Assembly (NCBI RefSeq): GCF_001753165.1
Contig: NZ_CP017448.1
Location: 248,001 to 312,000 of the forward strand
Direction of reading: 5' to 3'
Length of the DNA stretch: 64,000 bases
Source: Acidihalobacter aeolianus
Lineage (GTDB): Bacteria; Pseudomonadota; Gammaproteobacteria; DSM-5130; Acidihalobacteraceae
Shown here: positions 36,144 through 44,769 of the stretch, piece after piece
Layout: each line of letters starts with the position of its first letter
Position numbering within the stretch: position 1 is the stretch's first letter
Notes under the pieces: model-generated
Told to the model about the DNA's origin: nothing
Seen by the model: the letters and a program-made list of their open reading frames with translations, nothing else
The model's database searches: none
Translations under genes and position numbers: made by a program

Positions 36144-37058
36144 GTGCCTATTCCTGATTATCAAACTGTGATGCTTCCTTTGTTGCGATTGGCGTCTGAT
36201 GGCCGGGAACATAAATTTTCAGATTCAATTGATGTTTTGGCTGCGGAGTTTCGCCTCTCCGATGAGGAGCGCAACGAACTTCTTCCAAGTGGAACTCAGG
36301 CTGTGTTTGACAATCGGGTCGGCTGGGCCCGGTCATATTTGAAACAAGCCGCGCTCTTGGATTCTCCAAGACGTGGGTACTTCGCTATCTCGCAACGAGG
36401 TCGTGATTTACTGAAAAAAGACCCAGATCGGATTGATATTGGTCTTCTCGCACAATATCCAGAATTCATCGAGTTTAGGAATCGAAAAAATATTAAAAAG
36501 AATCGTGGTCCTGAGCAGTTTAATGCTGCCCAAGAAATGGCGTCTGAAACCCCTGAAGATACTATGGCAGCGGCATACAGCGAACTTCGAGAGTCTCTTG
36601 AGGTGGAGGTTTTAGAGACGATTATGGGAGTCTCTCCTCCCTTTTTTGAACGCATTGTTGTTGATCTCCTAGTGAAGATGGGATATGGGGGGAGTCGGGT
36701 GGATGCGGGTCGGGCTCTTGGTAAAAGCGGCGATGGAGGGATTGATGGGATCATTAATGAAGATCAGCTGGGCTTGGATGTAATTTATATTCAGGCTAAG
36801 CGCTGGGAAGGTAATGTCGGTCGACCGGAAATTCAGAAATTCGCTGGAGCACTGCAAGGGCAGCGTGCGAAAAAAGGTGTTTTTATTACCACCTCGGGAT
36901 TTACGCGCGAAGCGATGGAGTATGCCTCTTTAATTGATTCCCGTATAATTTTGATAGATGGTGTGCGTCTAGGTAAGTTGCTGGTTGATCATGGTGTTGG
37001 GGTTTCAACGGCAGGTGTATACGAAGTAAAAAAATTGGATTCAGACTATTTTGAGTGA
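36144..37058 (+). CDS. Mrr-type restriction endonuclease
   Basis: A 304-residue protein: an N-terminal winged-helix Mrr_N-like domain (about 5-92), a linker, and a C-terminal PD-(D/E)xK nuclease domain (about 160-290). The active site is visible as GDGGIDG (197-203, Asp201) and YIQAKRW (215-221, Q-x-K with Lys219), followed by FITTSGFT. Mrr proteins cut DNA with foreign methylation. The GTG start has a good GAGGAAAG site. The gene is markedly richer in A and T than the flanking genes and has no partner methylase, so it is a likely horizontally acquired type IV defence gene. Confidence 0.88.
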   Translation: MPIPDYQTVMLPLLRLASDGREHKFSDSIDVLAAEFRLSDEERNELLPSGTQAVFDNRVGWARSYLKQAALLDSPRRGYFAISQRGRDLLKKDPDRIDIGLLAQYPEFIEFRNRKNIKKNRGPEQFNAAQEMASETPEDTMAAAYSELRESLEVEVLETIMGVSPPFFERIVVDLLVKMGYGGSRVDAGRALGKSGDGGIDGIINEDQLGLDVIYIQAKRWEGNVGRPEIQKFAGALQGQRAKKGVFITTSGFTREAMEYASLIDSRIILIDGVRLGKLLVDHGVGVSTAGVYEVKKLDSDYFE

Positions 37059-37837
37059 TTGAGGTTTGTGCGAGCGTGCGCGAATATGGGGTAGCTTACG
37101 CATTGTAAGGTATTGATGTGAACTCCTTAGCATTTGCTGCATTGAGCCAGCACCGCTTGCCTGCCAGGGAAATTCTTAGCCCAACAACAGCTTGCAATCG
37201 AGCCAGGCGCCAGCTAGTTATTAATCTTCTGCATAGTGTTTCGGACGCGAATCAGTCTTTTCGTGTTTGATCTCGCATAACGACGCGCTCGAGTCCATTT
37301 CTTTATTCGCGTAAAGAAATGGACGAAAGAAACGCGCCCGAAACGCCTTGCCCCTGCGGGTAAACCGCGCCCGCACGCGCCGACGAGGGGCACAACAGGC
37401 ATTCGCCGTCCGGACGAAGCCTGCTCGGGCGGCGTCCTGCTGCCCGACCCCACGTCGGCGTCGGCGCACACGGGCGAGGCAAGGCGTAACGGGAACTCAA
37501 GTCAAAAGACTTTCCGTTACGCGTCTGCACACGCTTCTCGGTTTTCTATTCCCTTATTGCCTTGCTCTTGCTTCGCGGGTCGCGGGTCGCGGGGATGCGG
37601 CTGGGCGGGGCGAATTTCTTTGGTGACCTTTGCTCGTCCAAAGAGAAAATCGCCGGGAGCGGTAATCGCGCGAGCCCCAGTAAGGCCAAGGCGCAGGGGG
37701 TGTGCCGTATAAAATTCACTCACGCGCCTGCGCCGAAGCAATGAAAGGGGCTGACGCTGAAGGCGTGCGAAATCATGCCACCACTTGTTGACCAGGGAGA
37801 AACGGGTTGGGTGCCGGTCGTTATTCCCGGTGCTCGC
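37059..37837. other. Non-coding, repeat-like block with hairpins
   Basis: About 780 bases between the Mrr gene and the acetyltransferase gene. ORFs on both strands are short, mutually overlapping and Arg/Ala-rich, as expected for chance frames in GC-rich DNA. A perfect hairpin occupies 37293-37324 (separate entry). Near 37614-37650, TTCTTTGG and CCAAAGAGAA face each other around a 14-base gap. The layout resembles interspersed repeats found between genes of some proteobacteria, but a copy elsewhere in the genome would be needed to call it a repeat. Confidence 0.45.
37293..37324. repeat. Perfect 13-bp inverted repeat
   Basis: GTCCATTTCTTTA and TAAAGAAATGGAC flank the 6-base loop TTCGCG with no mismatch. 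It has no T tract on either side and is not next to a gene end, so it is not an ordinary terminator. Confidence 0.7.
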
Positions 37838-38323
37838 TCAACACGGCAGCTTCTTTTCCCAGAACTGCGCGCGTCCCATGCTCGGATCGAGCTGATAGCC
37901 GGCGAAGCCGAATTTGCGGTAGCTGGCCTTGGCCGGTTCGTTGCCTTCCAGCACTTCCAGCGTGAGCTTGCAGCAGCCGAGCCGGCGGGCGATGGTTTCG
38001 GCGCCGGCGAGCAGGCGGGTGGAAAGGCCGCGGCCGCGGTAGGGCGCGTCGACCATGACGTCGTGGATGTTGAGCAGCGGGCGGCACTGGAAGGTGGAGA
38101 AGCCCTCGAAGGCGATCAGCAGGCCGGCGGGCTGGCCGTCGACGTAGGCGATGAGCGCGTGGCTGCCGGGGCGTTCGCGCAGGGTCGGGACCAGTTCGGC
38201 GCGGGTGCGTTCGGGCAGCGGTTCGCCACCGCCCATGGGGTCTTCGGCGTAGCGCGCGAGCAGGGTGACGAGGGTCTCGGCGTGGTCGGGCGAGGCGAAG
38301 TCGGCCTCGACGATTTCGATCAT
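37838..38323 (-). CDS. GNAT family N-acetyltransferase
   Basis: A 161-residue acetyltransferase. The acetyl-CoA site is visible in VMVDAPYRGRGLSTRLLAGAE (about 87-107; the R-G-x-G-L motif), with a preceding ALIAYVDGQPAGLLIAFEG strand pair and a C-terminal ASYRKFGFAGY block (about 131-141). The start at 38323 (MIEIVEAD) opens the GNAT fold; longer in-frame starts run into the promoter region of the deaminase gene. The acetyl acceptor is unknown; small-molecule amines or antibiotics are possible. It is 59 bases downstream of the deaminase gene on the same strand. Confidence 0.85.
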   Translation of the reverse strand: MIEIVEADFASPDHAETLVTLLARYAEDPMGGGEPLPERTRAELVPTLRERPGSHALIAYVDGQPAGLLIAFEGFSTFQCRPLLNIHDVMVDAPYRGRGLSTRLLAGAETIARRLGCCKLTLEVLEGNEPAKASYRKFGFAGYQLDPSMGRAQFWEKKLPC

Positions 38324-38382
38324 ATCTGTCTCCGGTCTTGCGGGGCCGTTGGGGCGCCAAGCTATCATCCGAACCGGCAATG

Positions 38383-38877
38383 TCAATGTTCGTTGCCGGC
38401 TGTGTCCCAGAAGCCGAGGTGGCTGTTCTCCGCTTCGTCTTCCAGCAGCGGGCCGAGCACGGCCACGCTGCGCTGTCCTGCGGCGAAGACCGTGCGGCAG
38501 GGCAGATCCAGGGTGAGGTTGTCGGGATGCGGGCCGATCAGTGCCTTGAGATGCCGTTCCCCGAGGCCGTAAACAACCCTGCCGATGCCCGCCCAGTAGG
38601 CCGTACCGGCGCACATGGCGCAGGGCTCTGCGCTGGAGTAGAGCGTGCAGCCGGCAAGAAAGTCGGGGGTGTAATGACGTGCTGCCTCGATCATCAGTGT
38701 GCGCTCGGCGTGGGCCGTGCGATCGCCGAGGGTGCCCGAGGCATTCATCGCCTCCAGTAATATGTGGCCTTCGGCGTCAGCGAGCAGCGCACCGAAGGGA
38801 TGGTCTCCGCGTTCGCGGGACTGCGCTGCGAGATGGATGGCTCGCCGTAGCAGGCGCAGATCGGTGTTGTCGGGCAT
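38383..38877 (-). CDS. Nucleoside/guanine deaminase family protein
   Basis: Zinc-dependent cytidine-deaminase-fold enzyme of 164 residues. The zinc and proton-shuttle motif HAERTLMIEA (His and Glu near 55-57) and PCAMCAGTAYW (PC-x2-C, near 86-91) are intact. The sequence HPFGALLAD and the spacing are like guanine deaminase GuaD or other small purine or base deaminases, rather than the tRNA enzyme TadA, whose RNA-binding residues are not evident. The start at 38877 (MPDNTDLRLLRRAI) is chosen by fold; a longer in-frame start at 39045 overlaps the divergent hydrolase gene. Confidence 0.82.
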   Translation of the reverse strand: MPDNTDLRLLRRAIHLAAQSRERGDHPFGALLADAEGHILLEAMNASGTLGDRTAHAERTLMIEAARHYTPDFLAGCTLYSSAEPCAMCAGTAYWAGIGRVVYGLGERHLKALIGPHPDNLTLDLPCRTVFAAGQRSVAVLGPLLEDEAENSHLGFWDTAGNEH

Positions 38878-38997
38878 GGGTGTTTCGAGTGTCACGTGTT
38901 GACCTATACGTCCCGACCATAAGCCAATCGGGCGCAAAATACATCCTGGGCCCACGTATATACTGCGGGCTTTCGTCCGCCGCCCGGAGATGCCCGT

Positions 38998-39942
38998 TTG
39001 CCCGACTCCGTTCGCCCTCGCTCGGTCAGACGCTTCCTGCCGCATGTAGTTTGGGTCTTGCTGGCGCTAGCGCTTGTTTTTTTCGTGGCGACGGGGAGCG
39101 TCGCCTATGACGTGGTCTGGAAGCTGATCCACCCCAGCAGAATTGCGCTGGTCGAAACCCCGGCGAAGTTCGGTCTTGCCTTCCGCAACATTGAATTCCC
39201 GTCGGCGGTTGATAGGGTGCGCCTGTCGGGCTGGTTGATCCCCGCGGCGGAGCCCGCCGGCGGATTAGTGATCGAGGCTCATGGCTATCATCAGAACCGT
39301 GCCTCGGACGTACCGGCCCTACCTGTTGCCGCCGCGTTGCACCGAGCCGGTATCGCCGTGCTGATGTTCGATTTCCGCGGGGAGGGGCGTTCGCAGGGTG
39401 ATGAGGTGACGGTGGGGTTGTACGAGCAGCGAGACCTGCTCGGTGCGATCGATTACGCGCGTCGGCTCGGCTATCGCCGCATCGGCGTGATCGGCTATTC
39501 GATGGGGGCCTCGACGGCGCTGGAAGTGGCGGCGAAGGATCGCGCCGTGCGCGCGGTGGTGGCCGACAGTCCGTTCGCCGATCTGTACAGCTACCTGAGT
39601 GCGAACATGCCGGAGTGGACACATCTGCCCAATTGGCCATTCACGCCCGAGATTTTTCTCGAGCTGCGCCTGATAAACGGCCTGGATGTGTGCAAGGTGG
39701 ATCCGTTGCGTGACGTTGCCGCGATGCGTCAACGCCGGGTGCTGCTGATCGCCGGAACCGCCGATCACGTCGTACCGATGAGCAACAGCGAGGCGCTCTA
39801 CCGTGCGCTGCATCGAGACGCGGCCGCCAGCCTTTGGATCGTGCCGGGGGCGAAACACGTGGGTGCCTACACGGTCGAGCCTGAGGCCTATCTGGCTCGT
39901 GTGAGTGGTTTCTTTCACGAGGCACTGGGCGCAGGCCGATAA
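38998..39942 (+). CDS. Membrane-anchored alpha/beta hydrolase
   Basis: A 314-residue protein with one N-terminal membrane helix (about 15-34) and an alpha/beta-hydrolase domain. Catalytic features: oxyanion HGYHQNR (near 93), FDFRGEGRSQG (near 124-134), nucleophile elbow GYSMGAS (Ser near 167), acid in GTADHVVPM (near 257) and His in GAKHVGAY (near 287). It belongs to the broad YqkD/FrsA-like lipase-esterase group; substrate unknown. The start is a TTG at 38998 behind CCCGGAGA; the nearby ATG at 38990 is out of frame. Confidence 0.82.
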   Translation: MPDSVRPRSVRRFLPHVVWVLLALALVFFVATGSVAYDVVWKLIHPSRIALVETPAKFGLAFRNIEFPSAVDRVRLSGWLIPAAEPAGGLVIEAHGYHQNRASDVPALPVAAALHRAGIAVLMFDFRGEGRSQGDEVTVGLYEQRDLLGAIDYARRLGYRRIGVIGYSMGASTALEVAAKDRAVRAVVADSPFADLYSYLSANMPEWTHLPNWPFTPEIFLELRLINGLDVCKVDPLRDVAAMRQRRVLLIAGTADHVVPMSNSEALYRALHRDAAASLWIVPGAKHVGAYTVEPEAYLARVSGFFHEALGAGR

Positions 39943-40102
39943 CCTGCCTGCAATCCAACTGCGCGACTCTTTTGTGGTCATAAGATAAAGCGCTTGCCGT
40001 GGGCGTTGAACTATCGATCCGGGTCTTTCAAGCTGTCGCCTATCCGGGCTTGCCTCGGTACGCCAACGGGAAGATATCGTCCAACAAACAGGAGTGGTGT
40101 AG

Positions 40103-41944
40103 ATGGGCAAGCTGATGGGGTTGTTGCGCTGGATCGACCGGGTGTTGCACGGCATCCGCCGCGGCTTGCTCAATTTGATTACGCTCTTCGTTCTGCTGGT
40201 GATCGCGTTTGCCCTATTCCATGCCGCAAAGTCTCCCAGGGTGCAGCACGAGTCGGTCCTGGTGGTCGCCCCCGAGGGGCATCTGGTTTACAGCTATACC
40301 GATAGCGATTGGCAGCGCGCGATCAACGTCATGCTGGACCAGCCCCGGGACGAGGTGCTGATCCGTAGCCTCACCGACGCCATCGATCACGCCGCCAGCG
40401 ACCCGCGTATCAAGGTGATGGAGTTAAACCTGAACCGGTTCGAGGGGGGCAGCATCACCCAGCTAGAAACCGTGGCCGATGCGCTGGCGCGTTTCCGCAA
40501 GGCGGGCAAACCTATCTTCGCCTATGCCGGCAGCTACTCGCAGGGTAGCTACCTGCTCGCGGCCGAGGCCAATCATGTCTACATGAATCCGCTGGGCGCG
40601 GTCATGATAGCCGGATACGGCGCCTACCAACCCTACTTCAAGACCCTGCTCGACCGCATCGGCGTGACGATGTACGCCTTCCGCAAAGGCAAGTACAAAT
40701 CCGCAGTCGAACCCATGACGCGCACAGATATGTCGCCCGCTGCGCGCGAGGAAAACGCTGCCTGGCTGCAGACCTGGTGGAGCAGCTATACGGCCCGGGT
40801 CGCCGCTGCGCGCGGGCTCCAGCCCGCGCAGATCGAGCATTACGCCAGTCAGCTGCCGCATCTCGTCGACGCCGCTCAGGGCAATACCGCCAAGCTCGCC
40901 AAGCAACAGGGCCTGGTCAATGTGATCGGGAGCTGGCGCGAGTTCCAGAAAGCGGTATCCGAAGCTGACGTGCGACCTCTGAAAGATACACCCAGGATCA
41001 ACTATCTCGCCTACGACGAGGCCACTCACAAGCGAGCAGCTCAGTCCGCCGCCGTCGCTGTGGTGCCCCTCGACGGCATGATCGTCAGTGGTGACAAGGC
41101 CGTTCCGGGTACCGTTGCCTCCGGTCCTACCGTGGAGCAGCTGGACCGTCTGCTACACGATGCCGCCGTGCATGCCGTGGTGCTGCAGGTCGACTCGCCC
41201 GGGGGAAGCGTGGATGCTTCCGAGGATATCCGTTCCGCCGTGCTGCGCCTGCGCGCCGCAGGCAAGCCGGTGGTGGTGTCGATGGGCACGCTGGCCGCTT
41301 CCGGCGCCTATATGATTTCCAGTGCCGCGCAGACGCTGTATGCAGAACCCACGACGATCACTGCCGATATCGGCGTATTCGCCCTGGTGCCTAATGTCTC
41401 GGCAGCGCTCGGCAAGCTCGGCATCGACGTCAACGGCATCGGCACCACGCCCAGCGTGGGTTCGGAATCGCCGCTGATGCCGCTCAAACCCGACGTGGCC
41501 ACGGCTATGCAGAGCCATGTCGACTATCTCTACCATCGCTTCGTTTCGCAGGTCGCGCAGGGGCGCAAGCTCGGCTATGAACAGGTCGACGCCGTGGCTC
41601 AGGGACGTGCCTGGAGCGGCGAGGCGGCGTTGCGCCTCAAGCTGATCGACCATCTCGGCGGTATTGGCGACGCCATTGCGGATGCCGCGCGTTTGGCGCA
41701 CCTCAAGCCTGGCGGTTATCGCGTCGACTATCTTCCGCGCGCCGGGCAAAAGAAGGGGTTCGGAGCGCTGAGCCAGACCATGGGGCTGATGGCGCAATCA
41801 TCCCTCGGTGGGCAGGGAGCTATTGCCGCGCTGGCGCGTTTCCTCGACCTTCCTGCACGTGAACTGCAGGATACTGCACTGCTTCTGCACAGTGCTCGAC
41901 CCTACGGGTATTTTGCCTACGACCCAGTGACGTGGATGCATTGA
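40103..41944 (+). CDS. sppA: Signal peptide peptidase SppA, 67-kDa type
   Basis: Inner-membrane serine protease of 613 residues that degrades cleaved signal peptides. An N-terminal anchor (about 24-45) precedes two tandem S49 domains. The catalytic Lys is in FRKGKYKSAVEP (near 196-207) in the first domain and the catalytic Ser is in MGTLAASGAYMIS (near 394-406) in the second, exactly the split dyad of E. coli SppA. The length matches the long form. An AACAGGAGTGG sequence lies before the start. It appears monocistronic. Confidence 0.94.
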   Translation: MGKLMGLLRWIDRVLHGIRRGLLNLITLFVLLVIAFALFHAAKSPRVQHESVLVVAPEGHLVYSYTDSDWQRAINVMLDQPRDEVLIRSLTDAIDHAASDPRIKVMELNLNRFEGGSITQLETVADALARFRKAGKPIFAYAGSYSQGSYLLAAEANHVYMNPLGAVMIAGYGAYQPYFKTLLDRIGVTMYAFRKGKYKSAVEPMTRTDMSPAAREENAAWLQTWWSSYTARVAAARGLQPAQIEHYASQLPHLVDAAQGNTAKLAKQQGLVNVIGSWREFQKAVSEADVRPLKDTPRINYLAYDEATHKRAAQSAAVAVVPLDGMIVSGDKAVPGTVASGPTVEQLDRLLHDAAVHAVVLQVDSPGGSVDASEDIRSAVLRLRAAGKPVVVSMGTLAASGAYMISSAAQTLYAEPTTITADIGVFALVPNVSAALGKLGIDVNGIGTTPSVGSESPLMPLKPDVATAMQSHVDYLYHRFVSQVAQGRKLGYEQVDAVAQGRAWSGEAALRLKLIDHLGGIGDAIADAARLAHLKPGGYRVDYLPRAGQKKGFGALSQTMGLMAQSSLGGQGAIAALARFLDLPARELQDTALLLHSARPYGYFAYDPVTWMH

Positions 41945-42180
41945 ACAACCGGTGGGAAAAGTTTCGCCAGGAGAATTGTCCTGCGGTGGTATTGTCGGAT
42001 TACATAAAATCTGACGACGCTAGAGGCGTGGCCCGCGGTATTGAATGCGCGTCAAACGGCAAGTGCATCATATGCTTCCGATTGAGCTATAACGTAAGCA
42101 GTAGCTACTAAAAAAACGAACAGAGAAATACCCTGGAACCAGGGTGGTTCTGCAGATTGTGTGCGACAAAGCGAGGGTCA

Positions 42181-43311
42181 GTGAACCAAAAGAATCAGCC
42201 TCTCGGGCAGAGGTGGTTATCCCGTATGTTCGATGCCGTAGCCGGCGAGCGAGCGCTCACCAGCACCATTGCTCCCGACGTTTATTATTGGTTCGTCTAC
42301 CCACCGCGCGCGCTGGGCATGGGGTTGGCGGGGTTGTCGGCGGGTAGTGTGCTGTATGAGCTTCATGCGTCGCTGTGGGCATGGATATTCCTGCTTTTCA
42401 CCGCATTCGTGTGGCCGCATATAGCGTATTTGCATTCCCGGTCTAGTCAGGACACAGTCGCGGCCGAGAAGCAAAACCTGTTTCTGGATTCGATTTTTAT
42501 CGGCTTGTGGCTGCCGTTGATGCATTTCAGCCCATTACCCAGTGTGGTTATCCCGATGATCACCACATTGGATAAAAGTTACACCGTGTATCCCAGGCTT
42601 TGGTTGCATTCCTTATTAGCACTGCTCGGGTCGGCATTGCTATTTGGAAGCGTACTCATGGCGCCACCGAAATTCGAGACTTCCACCCTGGTGGTGCTTT
42701 GCACGATACCGCTCATGTTTTTTTATACCTGGTTCAACTCATACCGTGGGGCGCGCCTACTCAGCGTCGTTACACGTCAGAATTGGGCGTTTGACCAGCA
42801 GCGCCGGACGGATCCGCAAAGCGGGCTCAGTGCCCGCGCTCACTGGATGGAATGCGCCGAGGAAATATTCAAGCGAGCGTTTGTTTCCGGAAAACCGCCT
42901 TGCTTGTTATTGATAGACGTTGACCGTTTTAAATCGATCAACGACACCTACGGTCATACCGTGGGTGACGAAGTGATCTGCGAGGTCGGCAGAGTTGTTC
43001 ATGAGTGTGTTCGTCAGGGAGATATCGCCGGGCGCTTTGGCGGTGACGAATTCGTTGTGATTGTGGAGCATGCCGGCTATGAGGAAGCTTACGATATTGC
43101 CGAACGGATCAGAAATGATATTGCGAATCTCCGCCTGATCAGCGCGGAGACGTTACAGGTTACTGGCAGTATCGGCCTTGCGCTTGTTTCCGATCGGCAT
43201 GCGAACTTGAGGGCATGGATTGAGGAAGCCGATGCTGCACTCTATCGAGCCAAGCACACCGGGCGGAATCGCGTTTCGCTGGCGAATGATGAAAATCGCT
43301 CTTTGACCTGA
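42181..43311 (+). CDS. Diguanylate cyclase with N-terminal MASE2 membrane domain
   Basis: Membrane-bound c-di-GMP synthase of about 376 residues. The N-terminal region (about 25-190) begins YPPRALGMGLAGLS, typical of MASE2, and contains several helices. The GGDEF domain (about 215-370) has LIDVDRFKSINDTYGHTVGD and an intact RFGGDEF motif near 295-301. There is no clear RxxD inhibitory site upstream of it. This resembles AdrA/DgcC. The start is not certain: TTG at 42157, GTG at 42181 (behind GCGAGGG) and ATG at 42226 are in frame, and I chose 42181. It stands alone. Confidence 0.85.
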   Translation: MNQKNQPLGQRWLSRMFDAVAGERALTSTIAPDVYYWFVYPPRALGMGLAGLSAGSVLYELHASLWAWIFLLFTAFVWPHIAYLHSRSSQDTVAAEKQNLFLDSIFIGLWLPLMHFSPLPSVVIPMITTLDKSYTVYPRLWLHSLLALLGSALLFGSVLMAPPKFETSTLVVLCTIPLMFFYTWFNSYRGARLLSVVTRQNWAFDQQRRTDPQSGLSARAHWMECAEEIFKRAFVSGKPPCLLLIDVDRFKSINDTYGHTVGDEVICEVGRVVHECVRQGDIAGRFGGDEFVVIVEHAGYEEAYDIAERIRNDIANLRLISAETLQVTGSIGLALVSDRHANLRAWIEEADAALYRAKHTGRNRVSLANDENRSLT

Positions 43312-43450
43312 GAGCCATTTGCGATCCGGAACCTACCAATTCTTCGGGTGCTGTTTTTACAATTATTAATACCTATGATTTCTTGCCTCTATTTATTGGG
43401 GGATAAGTTGTGCTATACGTGGCGGTAGGAACTCCCCCGGAGGCATCCTC

Positions 43451-43837
43451 ATGAGCAATTCACACGCCAGACGCAAGACAGGTCCCGTCAAGCTGACAAG
43501 GGATCAGCAGCACAAAATTGACGAAATCCTGAATAACCTGATGGACCCGGAGGCCGACAAACGGGGTACGTTTGCCATGAGTTGGGGGGGGATTCACCCC
43601 GAACAGCCGGATTATGCACCAACGATCAGGGCCCATTTGGGCACGCTCGATGGGCATGTGTTCACCCTGGTTACCCAGACCGTGCTGCGCATCGGAACCC
43701 TGGCCACTCTGCATTATTGGGATACCGTAACCGGTGAATGGCGGCATTGTGTGGGTGCCATCACGCGCTGGAGGACAGGGCTTAGACAGGAAGATGAAGC
43801 TGGCGCGGTCTACGTTTCTCAGTTCGTCCAGTCCTAA
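43451..43837 (+). CDS. Hypothetical protein, 128 aa
   Basis: Unknown family. The product is soluble and basic at the N terminus (SNSHARRKTGPVKLTRDQQHK, here shown only in part by position 2-21), with a Trp- and Gly-rich middle and a C-terminal WRHCVGAITRWRTGL segment. CCCGGAGGCATCCTC before the ATG gives a credible ribosome site. Codon use fits the host. No partner gene is evident; the next genes are convergent. Confidence 0.6.
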   Translation: MSNSHARRKTGPVKLTRDQQHKIDEILNNLMDPEADKRGTFAMSWGGIHPEQPDYAPTIRAHLGTLDGHVFTLVTQTVLRIGTLATLHYWDTVTGEWRHCVGAITRWRTGLRQEDEAGAVYVSQFVQS

Positions 43838-44002
43838 GCGCCTGCCTACGCGTTGGAATCCTGCCGGTTATGGCGACATTCCCGCCATTAATTTTTCGGG
43901 CGGTTGGGTATGGGAAGCGGTTGATAGGGGAAACCAACCGGCCTGGAGTGCGATCGGTGAATCGCTCCTCTAGGTGCCGGCGGTTGCAGTCAGTTTGTAT
44001 CT

Positions 44003-44341
44003 TCAGGCAGCGTTGACGCTGGCTGTATCAGCGGACTCTTCATAGTGTACGCGCTCACCGTCGAGGGTGTAGACCTCCAGGTGATTGCTGGCGATAAACT
44101 CGATCACTTGCTTGTAAACGTAATCGCGGTCGGCGCGCATGGCGTCGAAATCCACCTCGATACAGTGGCCGTAGCCTTCGAGGTAGGCGGGTTGCAGATA
44201 GTCCGCATAGACCAGGCGATGCTGCTGGTTATATTGCGCGGCCATGTCGCTCAACATTTCAGACCATGCCGAGGGGCGGAATTTGGTGCCGTCCCGGTAG
44301 GCTGAAATGATGCACTTGCCGTGTAGCTCAATGTTGTTCAT
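44003..44341 (-). CDS. DUF3579-like protein, 112 aa
   Basis: A small soluble protein. The segment DGTKFRPSAWSEMLSDM (near 18-34) matches what I recall of the DUF3579 family (FRPSDWAERL), and the C-terminal VYKQVIEFIASNHLEVY part fits too. The function of the family is not established. The start at 44341 follows GGAGCGTTATAC; an in-frame extension to 44599 is unlikely because it lacks a site and has poor composition. Confidence 0.7.
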   Translation of the reverse strand: MNNIELHGKCIISAYRDGTKFRPSAWSEMLSDMAAQYNQQHRLVYADYLQPAYLEGYGHCIEVDFDAMRADRDYVYKQVIEFIASNHLEVYTLDGERVHYEESADTASVNAA

Positions 44342-44769
44342 GTATAACGCTCCTTCGTGGGGTAGTTTGAAGGACTTCTCGCGGAAGGCGGTTCGCGCCT
44401 GCCGCTGAACGCGCAACGTCTGTTTAACGCTTTTGCGCGGATGCGGCCATGGGTCCCATCGCGGCCGACATCTCGTCAAGACAGTGGCTGGGTAAGCCGT
44501 GATCGACTGAAAGAGATTTCCAATGCAGCGAGCACAATCTATCCCGACGTGTGGATTTTGAACTATTTTCGCCGATAGCGACATAGCTAGGATGACCAAG
44601 GCAGCACTTTGGCTGATAAAGGGTAGGTTAATTAAAGGCCGCGCAGTATGGGGCGCATGGTCACCGAGGTCGCTTCAAGGTTTGACGCCCTGCGTCGAGA
44701 AGGGCGCCAGAGTGTCAGATTGAGTGTGGATGTTGTGCATTTCTGAGGTCACGGAAAATTAATGCCCGA

